Shown here piece after piece: positions 1-11,053 of a stretch of DNA of 64,000 nucleotides. The translations under genes were made by a program, and so were the position numbers. How positions within the stretch are numbered: position 1 is the stretch's first letter; every line of letters begins with the position of its first letter. The notes below the pieces were generated by a model. The model was not told the DNA's origin. It was given only the letters and a program-made list of their open reading frames with translations, and did no database searches. This stretch comes from Metridium senile (Eukaryota > Cnidaria > Anthozoa > Actiniaria > Metridiidae): contig OX459098.1 in NCBI GenBank assembly GCA_949775045.1, positions 21,682,375 to 21,746,374 on the forward strand, read 5' to 3'.

Positions 1-2901
1 CGCTTCGTAGACAACTTGAAGAAGAATTCTTTGCTGTGGATCCATCGCAGGAGCTTCTTGAGGAGAAATCTTAAAGAACTCGGCATCAAAACCTTGTATG
101 TTTTCTAGAAATGCTCCACCGACTGTACAAATTCTGCTCTTGACAAAACGTTTAGGATGGTAAACATTTTGGAATAGTTCATACTCCTCGGAGCGATTCG
201 ATGGAAAACGACTAACAGCACATGTACCATTTAAAAGCATTTCCAGAAACTTATCCTTGTTCCTGGCTTGAGGGAATCTACAACCTATACCAATAATACA
301 GACAGTTGGATGGCGTTGTTTGTTGAAAGTTTCTTGTGTTTCTGTCACTATTTCTATTTCCTGGTTTCTTTTTATAGCTTTCATATCATACCATTCTTCA
401 ATCGCCATGTATTCCATTAATGTTTCTGCAGGTTTACTTGAGACTAGAATTATTGTTGGTAAAAGTGCGAGGCAATGAAACAGTGCCAGTACAAAAAACG
501 TTGGAAGAACACATAAGAAGATGGTAGATAAAAATGGAAATATGAATGAAAGGGAAATGGAACATGCGATGGAAATGAGAACTTCAAAGAGAATTGCTGG
601 ACCTGCTGCTTTCAATGAAGACTCAGTTCTCTTCTCTGCAGTGACATCAGCAGTTACTGATTGTTCTTGTAGGATTCGTATGCTTAGTTGCAATTCCCAC
701 AGTAAACCAAGGAACAAGCAATAGAACGACACAGGGTTTAATGGAATATTCCAAACCAGTACCAGGACGATCATTTCCTCCACATGAAGAATAAACGTTA
801 TCACAAGTAGAATTCCAATTCGTATGTTTGCCATCAGAGGTTGGGGGCATAACAAGACAGCTAGTCCAACAACGAGTAAGATTTTAAACGATTCACGTTT
901 AAATGTATCTATCATGTCGAGTACCAGGAATCTAGAAGACGCGGGTAAAGCAGAGAGTTGTGCTTCCGTGCTAAAAGCCTTAACGTCTGTCCTTAGTGAA
1001 CGAAGTTTCTTTACATCATTTGCAAAACTTCCATCCAACCTTATAAACAGATGAAAGCGTGATAAGCTGATAACTTCTGTGTTGTTTTTGCTTTCAAACA
1101 CAATGTCTTTCTTGTAAAGAGCGTTCTGGGGAACCAAGAAGAACTTCTGCAGACATGATGTAAATTGATCTCCTTGACAAACGATTCCATTGACGTTCGA
1201 CCACGATAACAACTGTACAAGCCATGACGACATGTTTCTTGTACTGTAACTCTTAAGGCTTAATTGATTTGTTATTCTTTTGATGCTATTTTGTACTGAT
1301 GTTTTTTTATAGTCAGTGGAACCCAACATTAGAATGCTTACATCGATGTCTTGGAAATAATTTAGTTCAATGGATTTAAAACTTGATACACGAGTCGATT
1401 TAAGGAGTGCAGTGTTATCCTGATATGCTTGGCTAAGACTGTATCGTTTATGCAAGTAAACACAGCCAGCGATGATTCCAAGTGTGAGAACCAATACTAA
1501 AATCTTAGATATTCGTCTTGTAAGAAACTTGCCGTATTTTTCAAAAAACGTTCCCTGGGTTTCCTGGGTTTGTACTTCGTCCTGCATTGCGACCTTTCCG
1601 TTGAATCCAAAGTATCCCTGGTCAAACGATGAGGGATGTTTTTGCAGCAGCAGATAACTACATGCAAGAAGAAAAGGGTAGAAAAAGAAATAGCGCAGAG
1701 GAACAGCAAATAAAGCAACTAGGAACGCATCCTTGATGCCTGTGAAGGATGTATGAAGAGCAAGACCAAATACTACAACATCAACAAGTACACTTGTTGT
1801 GACCATAAGGCCAACTTTTGAAGTACAACCAGAGATGCGATGCTTTATAGAAAGAACATTCATCTGATTCTCTAGCTCAAAGACAACTATCAAAACATCC
1901 ACAATACCCCTGCCAACAAGAAATACCAGTATGACAATGGTCGCATATGAGAACGATGCACCAGCTGCAAACCCTAGTGACAATGAAGACAAAGTACATA
2001 ATGTTGTACACAGAACTCCAGGACACAACAGAAACACCCCTCCCTTTGCTGCTGAGAAAAGAACAACAAGAAAAGTAAAGACAAGGAGAACAGAAATAGA
2101 AATACAAAGAGCTGGAACATGAGGATTAAAGATCTTGGAAATAACTTCTTTGTCATCACTTTCTGTCATGTAAACAACACGAGCACAGTTCAGTTTGTCT
2201 TTCATGGAATCCATAGCTTTTATAAACCTTTCTTCCCAACGGCGCACTAAAACCTTGGACGTTTCATTTCGTGGCTGCTTCAAAAAGTACACCATCTTCA
2301 TTGCCTGCGCGGAGAATCTGTAGTCTTGCCGTCCTTGCGGTTCCATCTTGAAATCACTAAACATCTGGTTTTTCAGGAATGACAAAGTCCGTCCGTTAGA
2401 AAGTACCTTATGTTTCCACTCACGAGTAATCACAGCCGAGAAGTTTTGAATCATTCTGGGATCAAAGTCTAGCACTTCAAGGACATTGACCATAACGCAG
2501 GGAGAAGATTTTATCGATGTGCTTCGCATGCAGATAGGTTGATATCCAGTAATGTTAGTTACGGCATTATGGATCATCAATGCTTCTTGTAAACACTCCT
2601 GTACAAGAACATTTGACCCTTTGTTCGCAATGATCATTATTTCTTCTTTTATGCCAGTGTGTTTCTCCAACGGATCCTCATTTTGCATATGTTTCTTGGC
2701 TAAACTGTGCGATGGATAGAATGATTCGTCGGTCATGTTTGGCTCGTGAAAGCGGAGAAGTCCTAGACTGCCTATCGCCACGAATAGAAGGCTAAAAAAG
2801 ATGATTCTTTTGGGACATTTTGCTACGAAGAAGCCAAACTTTTCAGATATTTGTTGGAACTTTACCAGTGGTCTGTGCAGACAGAGAATGGTTCTTACCA
2901 T
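1..2901 (-). CDS. Patched-like RND permease fused to type I PKS ketosynthase (partial at window edge)
   Basis: The minus strand is open without a stop for 967 codons from the ATG at 2899-2901 to base 1; an in-frame TAA lies 19 codons upstream of that ATG. Residues ~32-49 form TM1, after the PTCH-family-like stretch FGFFVAKCPKRI. A ~210-residue loop follows, with N-glycosylation motifs at N55, N116, N153 and N212. TM2-6 span ~261-418, TM7 ~466-483, a second loop ~484-670 (NMS at 556), and TM8-12 ~672-818. This is the standard 12-TM RND topology. The TM4 region has GRGIVDV instead of the usual GVxVDD, keeping one Asp (D335). TM10 has GLLWE (G732, E736). A ~40-residue linker leads at ~864 into a ketosynthase start: HPTVCIIGIGCRFPQ, then FDAEFFKISP and MDPQQRILLQVVYEA. 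The catalytic Cys and later PKS domains would lie beyond base 1. RND C-termini are cytosolic, so the ketosynthase would be too. A role in making and exporting a lipid or polyketide is inference. No intron is visible across 2.9 kb. Confidence 0.9.
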   Translation of the reverse strand, partial: MVRTILCLHRPLVKFQQISEKFGFFVAKCPKRIIFFSLLFVAIGSLGLLRFHEPNMTDESFYPSHSLAKKHMQNEDPLEKHTGIKEEIMIIANKGSNVLVQECLQEALMIHNAVTNITGYQPICMRSTSIKSSPCVMVNVLEVLDFDPRMIQNFSAVITREWKHKVLSNGRTLSFLKNQMFSDFKMEPQGRQDYRFSAQAMKMVYFLKQPRNETSKVLVRRWEERFIKAMDSMKDKLNCARVVYMTESDDKEVISKIFNPHVPALCISISVLLVFTFLVVLFSAAKGGVFLLCPGVLCTTLCTLSSLSLGFAAGASFSYATIVILVFLVGRGIVDVLIVVFELENQMNVLSIKHRISGCTSKVGLMVTTSVLVDVVVFGLALHTSFTGIKDAFLVALFAVPLRYFFFYPFLLACSYLLLQKHPSSFDQGYFGFNGKVAMQDEVQTQETQGTFFEKYGKFLTRRISKILVLVLTLGIIAGCVYLHKRYSLSQAYQDNTALLKSTRVSSFKSIELNYFQDIDVSILMLGSTDYKKTSVQNSIKRITNQLSLKSYSTRNMSSWLVQLLSWSNVNGIVCQGDQFTSCLQKFFLVPQNALYKKDIVFESKNNTEVISLSRFHLFIRLDGSFANDVKKLRSLRTDVKAFSTEAQLSALPASSRFLVLDMIDTFKRESFKILLVVGLAVLLCPQPLMANIRIGILLVITFILHVEEMIVLVLVWNIPLNPVSFYCLFLGLLWELQLSIRILQEQSVTADVTAEKRTESSLKAAGPAILFEVLISIACSISLSFIFPFLSTIFLCVLPTFFVLALFHCLALLPTIILVSSKPAETLMEYMAIEEWYDMKAIKRNQEIEIVTETQETFNKQRHPTVCIIGIGCRFPQARNKDKFLEMLLNGTCAVSRFPSNRSEEYELFQNVYHPKRFVKSRICTVGGAFLENIQGFDAEFFKISPQEAPAMDPQQRILLQVVYEA

Positions 2902-3172
2902 GCATGGAGTACCGTTCTGTTGTGGTCGTGGTTCTTCGGTCTCAAAGCTAGTAATAATAGTTTAGAACACACTGTAAGGATTGTTATCCACAACTAGGTT
3001 GCTCAAATATTCGATGACAATAATGACATATTCAATAGTAATTTTGATGACGATGTTGTTGTTGTTGCTGGTAATAATGATGATGATGATGATGTTGTTG
3101 TTGTTGATGATGATGATGATGATGATGTTGGTGATGCTGATGTATATGTATTCTAAAAATACATTACATAAT
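2902..3172. other. Region upstream of the fusion gene with a GAT/GTT microsatellite
   Basis: An imperfect (GAT)n/(GTT)n repeat covers about 3047-3143. On the minus strand a possible splice acceptor (TTATTACTAG) lies near 2950, upstream of the chosen ATG. A short upstream coding or 5' UTR exon therefore cannot be excluded. No other gene seen. Confidence 0.5.
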
Positions 3173-3205
3173 TTAAGGTTACAGTATACCTTCGCGGGGT
3201 GTCAT

Positions 3206-4556
3206 TAGCTCGTCACATTAATTACCAATTAGTATTTCAAAGATTTACACATCATTGTAAAGCTAAATAACCATGGAATATGCCTGTGTGACTTGTTTTA
3301 CCGAAAAGTTCGTGTATAAAACGTTTTGATACTTTAAACTCAAAATGGCAAAATGGTGTTTGTTCAGTCCGGGAGTATGCCAATTCGGGAAGAACAAATG
3401 ACCGGCCAACATCCGGGAACATTGCTTAGAGGACATCTCACACACTGTTGGCTAAAAAAATCGCTGAATTTTGAGTACTTTTAACCAACTTTTCGACTAC
3501 TTTCAAGCTGCACTTGGCTTAAATTGCCGATTTTTTAAGCGATTAAGACTATTTGTTACCGATAGTATTGAAGATAAACAACAATCGTTGAGAGTTTCAA
3601 GAAGTGTCACCCCTTGTAAAAAAATGTAACTCTTTTCAAAGTTTGACGCCTTTGAGCCTTGCTCATTCACTAAGATATACTTCGTATACTACATGTATCG
3701 TTGTCTTTTCGACCGTTTGCCTGATATTACGTCTTTCTATAACAGAGCAATATAGGCTTGGACTACTATTCTAGTTTTAATGATAACTCGACAACACAAA
3801 AGTTGTAGTAAAAGTGTAGGTAGTTTTAATTTAAGATTATTAATGCTTAGTTTTTTGTTTTGTTAATAGATCGAATGAAAAGCCACAAAGTTCAGTCTTC
3901 GCGTTGCTGATTAATTGTAATCGAGCATACATTTAGTGCAGTGGATGTAAGCTTATCAATATGTATCTGAGCAGATATTTAATTTGTACATGCTAAGCTT
4001 CCAGTAAAAGTATATCTATACCTCTATTTTAACAAACCGGCTTCCAAAATTATACCTCTTGTTGGTACAATGCATTTACAATTGTTGCATAACCTTTCAG
4101 TGTGGACATTATCAGAGTAAACTAGAACATTTTTTGTTTCCAACAGATACATACTCACTTCCATACAAACTTTAGAACAGGCTTATTGGGATGAATTTGT
4201 AGTCATGTTTACTCCTATACCCTCACATATATTTTGCTCTACTCAATCGTTCGAGCACTCTCAACGGATGATTCGAACCATGCATATACTTTATATTTTA
4301 GAACATACATACCTACATACATACTTTAGAACAGCCTACAAATGATATTGATGTCTAGACTAAACTACATAATTTTGCATATTTTATACTAAATTATATT
4401 TCTAATTCAACCTTTTTATTAACTTTATTAGTATTTAGAAATTATTTTTGTTGTGTACCATTAACTTAGCTGTATAGCTATATATTCTGACAATTGAATA
4501 AAGTTTATTATTTTTATTTACAACATTTATCCTCTCAGTTTGTTTCTATTGTTTAT
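3206..4556. other. Gene-poor stretch
   Basis: No gene recognised. Near 3368-3430 a short plus-strand reading (VREYANSGR, then a few similar residues, then a stop) matches part of the minus-strand frame at 15060-15362. This supports a shared ancestry of the two subterminal regions. The rest is AT-rich sequence without a clear signal. Confidence 0.4.
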
Positions 4557-7368
4557 CAGTCCGGGAAAGTAGTCAAATTTGCGCACCTTGCTACGTCACA
4601 GCTTGGCGGCGCGAGTCTCCTGTGGTGCAAATTTACATTCGTAGCTATTCGTAAAGTTTCCTAGCCGAAAACTCTATTCTTTTCTAGAGTTTTTACCTAG
4701 AAAACCCTGTAAACTTGTAGCCAGAAAGTTTATTTATTCATATGCAACCAAGACCTGCGCGAAGATCACGAAAATGGAAAGTTTATTATCGACTGTGCTT
4801 CAAGACAAACATGCGAAAACTCCAAAAGGTAATGTATTTGTGTTGTTTTCATATTGTTCGGAAATTTCTTAGGCCTCCAGGAAAATCTGGTAGAAACTAG
4901 AGATATCATAGTTTATATTGTATGTAGTCGCTTTTGTGGGCATGTCGAAGTTTTTGTGGGCAAGATGTTTGTTTCAAGCAAACCGGTATTTATAGACATG
5001 TCTATCTCCCTGCATGGCATGTTAGACTACATATCGAAACTGTACTCTCAATCGTCTACGATTTACCCTTTGATGATATAGTAGAGTGATTTTCCGTCGT
5101 GAAACAAAGTTGGGTATCTATTTTGATAGGAAGAACTTTAATATTAATACAGTAGATATATAATTTAGATGAAAATTAAACAATGGATTCGAATAGCAAT
5201 TGAGTGATTACAAAAACCTAGCAAAAACCCTAGGAATTACATATTATTAACTGAATGTCAGTGAGGAAGAGTTGAGTGATCACAAAAAAAAATGGAAATA
5301 TGGCCCTTCTGCCTGGTGTATATAAGCTAGCTCAACTATTTATTTTTGCAATCACTGATACTAATATATGAATACATATGACACTAATATTATTATCACA
5401 AACATTAAAGTTTTTTTTGACAAAAATACTGGTGTAATTTAGTGGACTTGATTGGTTGTAGACAATAATATGTGTAACAATTTCAGACATTGTACCCGGT
5501 GGGCCACTGAAATGTATTGATAAATATTATTAATTATTATTACTATTATTATTTTATTGTTATTAATCATTGCAATATATAATTATAAAACCACAGATGC
5601 ATTGATACTGGCTAATGAATGCCATATACTTATACCAGCTAACACCTATAACTCTAATAGAAACAACTGAGTTATAGTGCATATTAACTAGTTATGTACT
5701 TCTGGTTATACTAGTATGATTGGTTCATGTCTAATGCTAGCCCAAATGGATATACATGGCTATACATAGCTATATACATACATGTATATGATTACGGCTG
5801 AATACTACTACAGGCATACAAATACCTTATACTTTCCTCTTTTCAATATGCTTAATTTTCAATTGCCAGCCCCCCACTTTTCAATATGCTCTGCGGTCCC
5901 TACTATTACTAAGTTACTGTGCTGCCACAATTACTAGAGTGGTCTAATAGGTAAAATCACTCGACCATTAATGATGTCAGCATTACAGTATCAGTAGACA
6001 TTGTCTCAATTCCTCAGAATTAATTCAACATGAACAATCAAGTTTGCTAGAACAAACATTTACACCAGTATTAATGTTTCAAAACTATTACTATAATGTT
6101 TGTGGGAATAAGAGTTAATAACTGTGTGACATATTCTCTATAGTGTACTACCAAATATTTTTCTAAATACTTCTAAAAGGGGGGGGGGGGGACTAAATCA
6201 AATTATCATATTTGATAATGATTGTAATAGGTATTTACTTTGAGAAGAACTTGTATGAGAAATAGATATAATAGTAAGATATAAACCCAACATAATTGTA
6301 AAATATATTTGTATTTACTGATTTAACTATATGATTCAAATAAAGTGTTTTTGTTTTTAGATTTGAGAAGAAAGACAACAGAGAAAAGAGGATCATGCTT
6401 CAATAAATAGATGTCATTACTTCAGTAACAGAGTGGTTTTCATAAACACATACTGTGAAACAACATTTTAGGCATAAAAAATTGAAAAAAAAAACAACAA
6501 TTAGAAAGTGATATGAACAAAAAGTGTTTCACAGGTTTATGAAAACCACTTATTAATTCTACGTTTCCAAGTTTCTATTTTATTATGACAGATACATTAT
6601 ACATGTAACAAGCACATGATGAATTCAAATGTTCAAATATATTTTTAATTTATCTTCAGTGATTAGTTGTTTCAATTACAACCCAACAATAACCAAAGGT
6701 CCAGTCATCACTGATTTCTAATGACTATGAGTTTATTAACGATTATTGGGCACATGAACTACATGTAATTTCAAAGGTTCTTAACAAATGACATGAATAA
6801 CAGTTCGAATTGTCGGTACAGCCACAACATTCTGTAGTGTATAAAGTTCATTGATTTGAACACTTTTGAACCAACTGTCAAAATAAATACTCGAAATTGT
6901 TGATAAAAGATTAGCTTAGTCAGATACATTCCGAAGGAATCTTTGCGAAATAAATTATTCCCTTTCTTTGATAAAGGTATTTTTCAATCGAATCACTTCA
7001 CAAACTTACATTTAAGGATTTTTGTCGAATTCCTCGACGTATATGTATTAAAAGGGCAGTTCGGCAAGAGAAATGACATAAAAGTAGCCTTTAGTCTGAA
7101 TAATTTCCACCAATGCACAATGTTAACATCTCCGAGGATTCCTTGATGTCAATTCATGACTACAGTTGTGTTTTAGCTAATTTTTCATAGAGAAATATGA
7201 CTCAAAACTCTTCGAATCGCCACTGCCTCGAACGACTCTCCTCGTGAAGCCATTTTGTTCTAGAACCATAGTTACTATGGAGACAAGGAACTTGCGATCT
7301 TATTGGTCGAGCAGTTGTTTACATCGTGACGTTGCAAGGTGTGCAAATTTGACTACTTTCCCGGACTG
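4557..7368. mobile_element. 2.8-kb DNA transposon with CAGTCCGG ends
   Basis: The two ends match inverted for 43 bases with two mismatches, starting CAGTCCGGGAAAGTAGTCAA. Both sides are flanked by TTTAT (4552-4556 and 7369-7373), a 5-bp target duplication. No long frame is present, so it is non-autonomous. CAG-initial ends with a 5-bp duplication would suit a hAT-type element with a short duplication, but this is inference. The first eight bases and the duplication length are shared with the 27-kb insertion at 25345-52599. A G10 tract lies near 6180. Confidence 0.8.
6430..6552. repeat. Palindromic MITE with GTGGTTTTCATAAAC ends
   Basis: GTGGTTTTCATAAAC at the left is repeated inverted at the right (gtttatgaaaaccac) around an A-rich centre. 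It is nested inside the 2.8-kb CAGTCCGG element. Its ends resemble those of the TA-flanked pair at 27069 and 51767. Confidence 0.6.
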
Positions 7369-7373
7369 TTTAT

Positions 7374-10140
7374 GTGTTATTTAAATAAGAATATAATGAA
7401 TATAATTTGCAAGCTGTTCCTTTACTTGTATACTAACTGAATAGTTACTAAATGAAAACAGGGCTTAACTCTAGAATACCCATTCACTTTATATTTAAAC
7501 TAGACGCTCGAAGCGTGCACTCGTGCCCTGGATGCAAGGTGATGAGCTTGGGACAGCTGGAACTAGTTTACATATTTGAATGGCAGAAATTCATTTAAGA
7601 CAGTTATCACAGACAATTTATGTACGTTATGTACGTACTTGCTGATCAAGTTAAAATATAAATATGAAACTAGTGGTACTGGAGTACTTGGATTCTTAGC
7701 TGCATAACGGATGAAATACTATTTCATTTGTAAGTGATTGAGACCTGAGCTACACTTCGATCCCAGTATGATTTTACTGTCACTTGCAACCTTATTTTTT
7801 TCTTTTTGGGTTCCATATTTGAATACATCTCCCGTTTTATTGTTAATTTGCATCTTTTGTTTGTTCAATTTAAATTTAGTTAGAGTAATGTGTCTTTCCT
7901 TATTACTGGACATTTGACAACTGGAAAGAGAATAAAATACATATATTGCATCACATTATTGGGAGCTTTGTTCTTTTATGTCACAAAATGTTTTTATAAG
8001 ACAGTTGCCATCATGCAGTAATGTTGTAAGTTGTCTTATTTTGTTGAATAATATAGTTTATAGAATAACCAGAAACACAAAGCATGAAACCGGTTGTTTT
8101 GATATTAATATTTTCTAAAATGCACTTCTTGAGGAATGTTTTACTTGAAGAACTACTTCATGTTCAGTAACTAATGTGCATTCTAGGTTCTTTAAAACAT
8201 TTGTAATTCACTGGCATCATTTTGTACAAAACCATTACAAATATTATACAGCTTAGCATACTCATTGATGAAATCTAAAGTTACATAATTCCAATATCCA
8301 CAGGATTTTATAACACAGAAACATATAGCGTATGCTGCAATAAGAAAATATGTTTTACTCCCAGCAATATAATTCATGTGATAGTTTATGTTATCACTGC
8401 AACCATCAGATTCATTTATAAATGTTACAAAATTAATTATCCAAAAAGTTGAAACATAATGTACTTTATCCACATGACCAATATTTATTGCATAAATAAT
8501 TCCTGTATATAGAGGACTAATCAAATTAAATTGTGCAAGGCCCTCATTTGATCACCTGCACCACCAACATCTAATAATTGTAAAACCTCATTCAGCTAAT
8601 CAAGACTGCAATAATACCACAGAGGGAATTGTTGGAACAATTTGCACAATATTATCGAGAGTTAGAGCGCAAGGATTTGATTCAATGTCACGTGAAATAA
8701 GTAATTTTCCTCTAGAAATACAATAGCTCTCATTTTGAGTACATGCATTTGGTGTCATTACCATTTTAAACTTCGGCCTTGTTTTACTACGATAAGATTT
8801 ACTATTGAATAGGTTATTAAGACTTACTCATGTTGTTGATTTGTGAGTTAAACCAATGTTTAACTGTTTTTCATTGTATTAATAGTAATTTGTTTTGTCG
8901 GTTTTTCTCTTCGTTTGTCGCTGCTAGGACAGTTTCCTCACGAATGGAAAGAGAAGCGACGATATGCTTGCTGATTTCTTCGTTTTCTTGGAGCTAAGAC
9001 AGCTTCCTTACGAATGGATCCGATAAACTATTTCAATTTTGTTTATGCCTTCGTAAAATGGCCGCCTTGATTATTCAGCTTGTATATGTCGCAAAGAATG
9101 CTGGGTGTTAGGGCCTCGCTTTCAAAATCTTCTACGTGGAAATGAAATTAAAGACGGAGCTGCATTTTAAGACTCGTGCCGGCCATAGGCCTGGGCACGA
9201 GTAATGACAATATAATATATTGTTACTTATTCTATTCATGAATTTATATTGTGGCTGGGTATTGAATTCAGGACAGTAAACAGTTCTTTGATAGTAATTA
9301 ACTTAATGATGATCATAAATAAATTAAAATGACATGTTCTAAAATATATTTCCCAGTTACTATACCATATTTGTATGATATATAGGGAAATTTATCATAA
9401 CCGAACTTGCACAAATTGAAACATTATTTGTTGGTAATTTCAAATGTACTTGCCAGTTTATATTTGTGTATTTGTATTAGAATATAATATATCCTCAGCA
9501 ATCTTGATGCCATTACAAAATTACAAATGTTCAGATAACAAATATAAAAGTTGTTTTATTGTCTTTGCATTGATATGTATATCTTGCTAATTTTACACTT
9601 GATTCAGTAATTCAGCATTTGGTTGTGTAAATTGTAATTGTGTAAATTGGATAATATACAGGATAGATCTAGAGCTGTAATAGGTATAGTTATCTTAAGA
9701 GCAACAGACCAGTAAATAAAACTAAGATTTCAGGTATCATAAATATGGGAAAATATTATTATTTCTAGTAATTCTCATTTTCTTCTGAAGGGATAGGAGT
9801 TATTTTAACCAAGGATGAACAGACTAAATAAATTAAAACTATTATATATAGAATAAATATATTACTTTTCAAAAGTCCTGCCTTCTCAAACAATCAGAGA
9901 TGTTTTTATTATAATTATCTTCAGTTGTTATCAAAAACAGAAAAGTATAGTGCTGAAGCTTGCCTTGCTGCTGTAGAGCCCTAAAATCAAGTTACTTTCT
10001 CTGTTGTTTGCGTACTTCTTCGGGCACAACAATCTATTGTATTCTTTACAATGTTAAACTGTTCATCGAATCCATCTTCTTCTATCTTCACCAATGCAGT
10101 TATATGAGTATAGTTCAGAAGCAAACTCGAGCTTAGCTAC
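7374..10140. other. Gene-poor stretch with a possible small MITE
   Basis: No gene recognised. A 110-codon minus-strand frame at 8192-8524 has no recognisable motif. ACTCGTGCCC followed by one mismatch and GG occurs at about 7519 and inverted at about 9191-9203. The right copy is itself a hairpin (ACTCGTGCC with GGCACGAGT, about 9171-9203). These could be the ends of a ~1.7-kb non-autonomous element, but no target duplication was found. A diverged direct repeat (acagtttcctcacgaatgga / acagcttccttacgaatgga) lies around 8930-9020. Confidence 0.3.
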
Positions 10141-10168
10141 CGAAAACCTTCGGTAACATCATTAGCAT

Positions 10169-10942
10169 ATGTCGTTATGGCGGAAGGTCACGTTTTTCTT
10201 GTCTCCCATAACTGACGCTATTATGGTCTCACTAGACCAGGTTAAGGATCTTATTCTAAAAGAATTAACTCCTATAAGGAGTAAATCTGTACAGAATATG
10301 TCTGATAAGCACGATGATTTACTTGAGTGTTACCGATCATCGAAAGAGAAGTTACAGCAACACAACAAAGATTTAACATTGCTAAAGCAGGATATAAAGA
10401 TAGTAGATATGAGAGCTAACGAGGCGTTGACAGACCTAGACGAACTAGCCCAGTATATTAGAAGAGACTGCTTGGAAATTACTGGCATTAAACCAACAGA
10501 TAAATGCTCCTCCGAAGACATCGTTGAATCGGTTGCGCAATGTCTTGGTGTTCACGTTGACTCCACCGAAGACATCTCTACAGCGCACCCCCATCTTACT
10601 CTCCAGATGCAGCTCCTAAGATCATTGTAAATTTTTATAAGACCTAGTAAGAAAGATAAGATCTACGAAAGTCGTAAAAATGTAATGAAGAAAACGGTAA
10701 AGGATCTGCCAAACCTCAGCCTCAACTCAACGGGCAAAATCTACGTATCTGAATCACTGACTCCCACTGAAAGGAAAAAACTCTTTGGAGAAATTAACAA
10801 GGTACGCAAGAGGCTCAAATGGAAATTCATATGGACACAGAATGGTAAGATTTTTCTAAAGGAGAAAGAACATGCAAAAACATTCACTTTCATTAAAGAT
10901 GAAGACATTGCTAAGTTTAAAAAAGACCATTTATGTGGTTAA
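10169..10942 (+). pseudogene. LINE ORF1 (coiled-coil nucleic-acid-binding protein), frameshifted
   Basis: The first 153 codons (10169-10630) include a heptad-rich coiled-coil stretch (ECYRSSKEKLQQHNKDLTLL) and then YIRRDCLEITGI, a motif typical of ORF1 proteins of this LINE type. A frame change at about 10610-10640 leads into 10685-10942, which carries KIYVSESLTPTERKKLFGEI and WKFIWTQNGKIFLKE, the C-terminal part of the same protein. ORF1 proteins bind the element RNA. This copy cannot make a full-length product because of the frameshift. Confidence 0.75.
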
Positions 10943-11053
10943 ATCTAGTTCTAATATATTACATAATTTTCCTTGTATTAACTACTTCGATCATAATACT
11001 CAATTACTACTACAATTAACTTAATTTTGATTGTAAATTTAATGTAAGTTATT

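Noticed and set aside
521..2159. Short plus- and minus-strand frames across the first 2.2 kb
   Set aside because: They lie in other frames of the continuous minus-strand fusion gene, whose translation shows clear domain structure.
8192..8524. 110-codon minus-strand frame as a possible gene
   Set aside because: No motif, no splice context and AT-rich composition; noted only within the gene-poor stretch.
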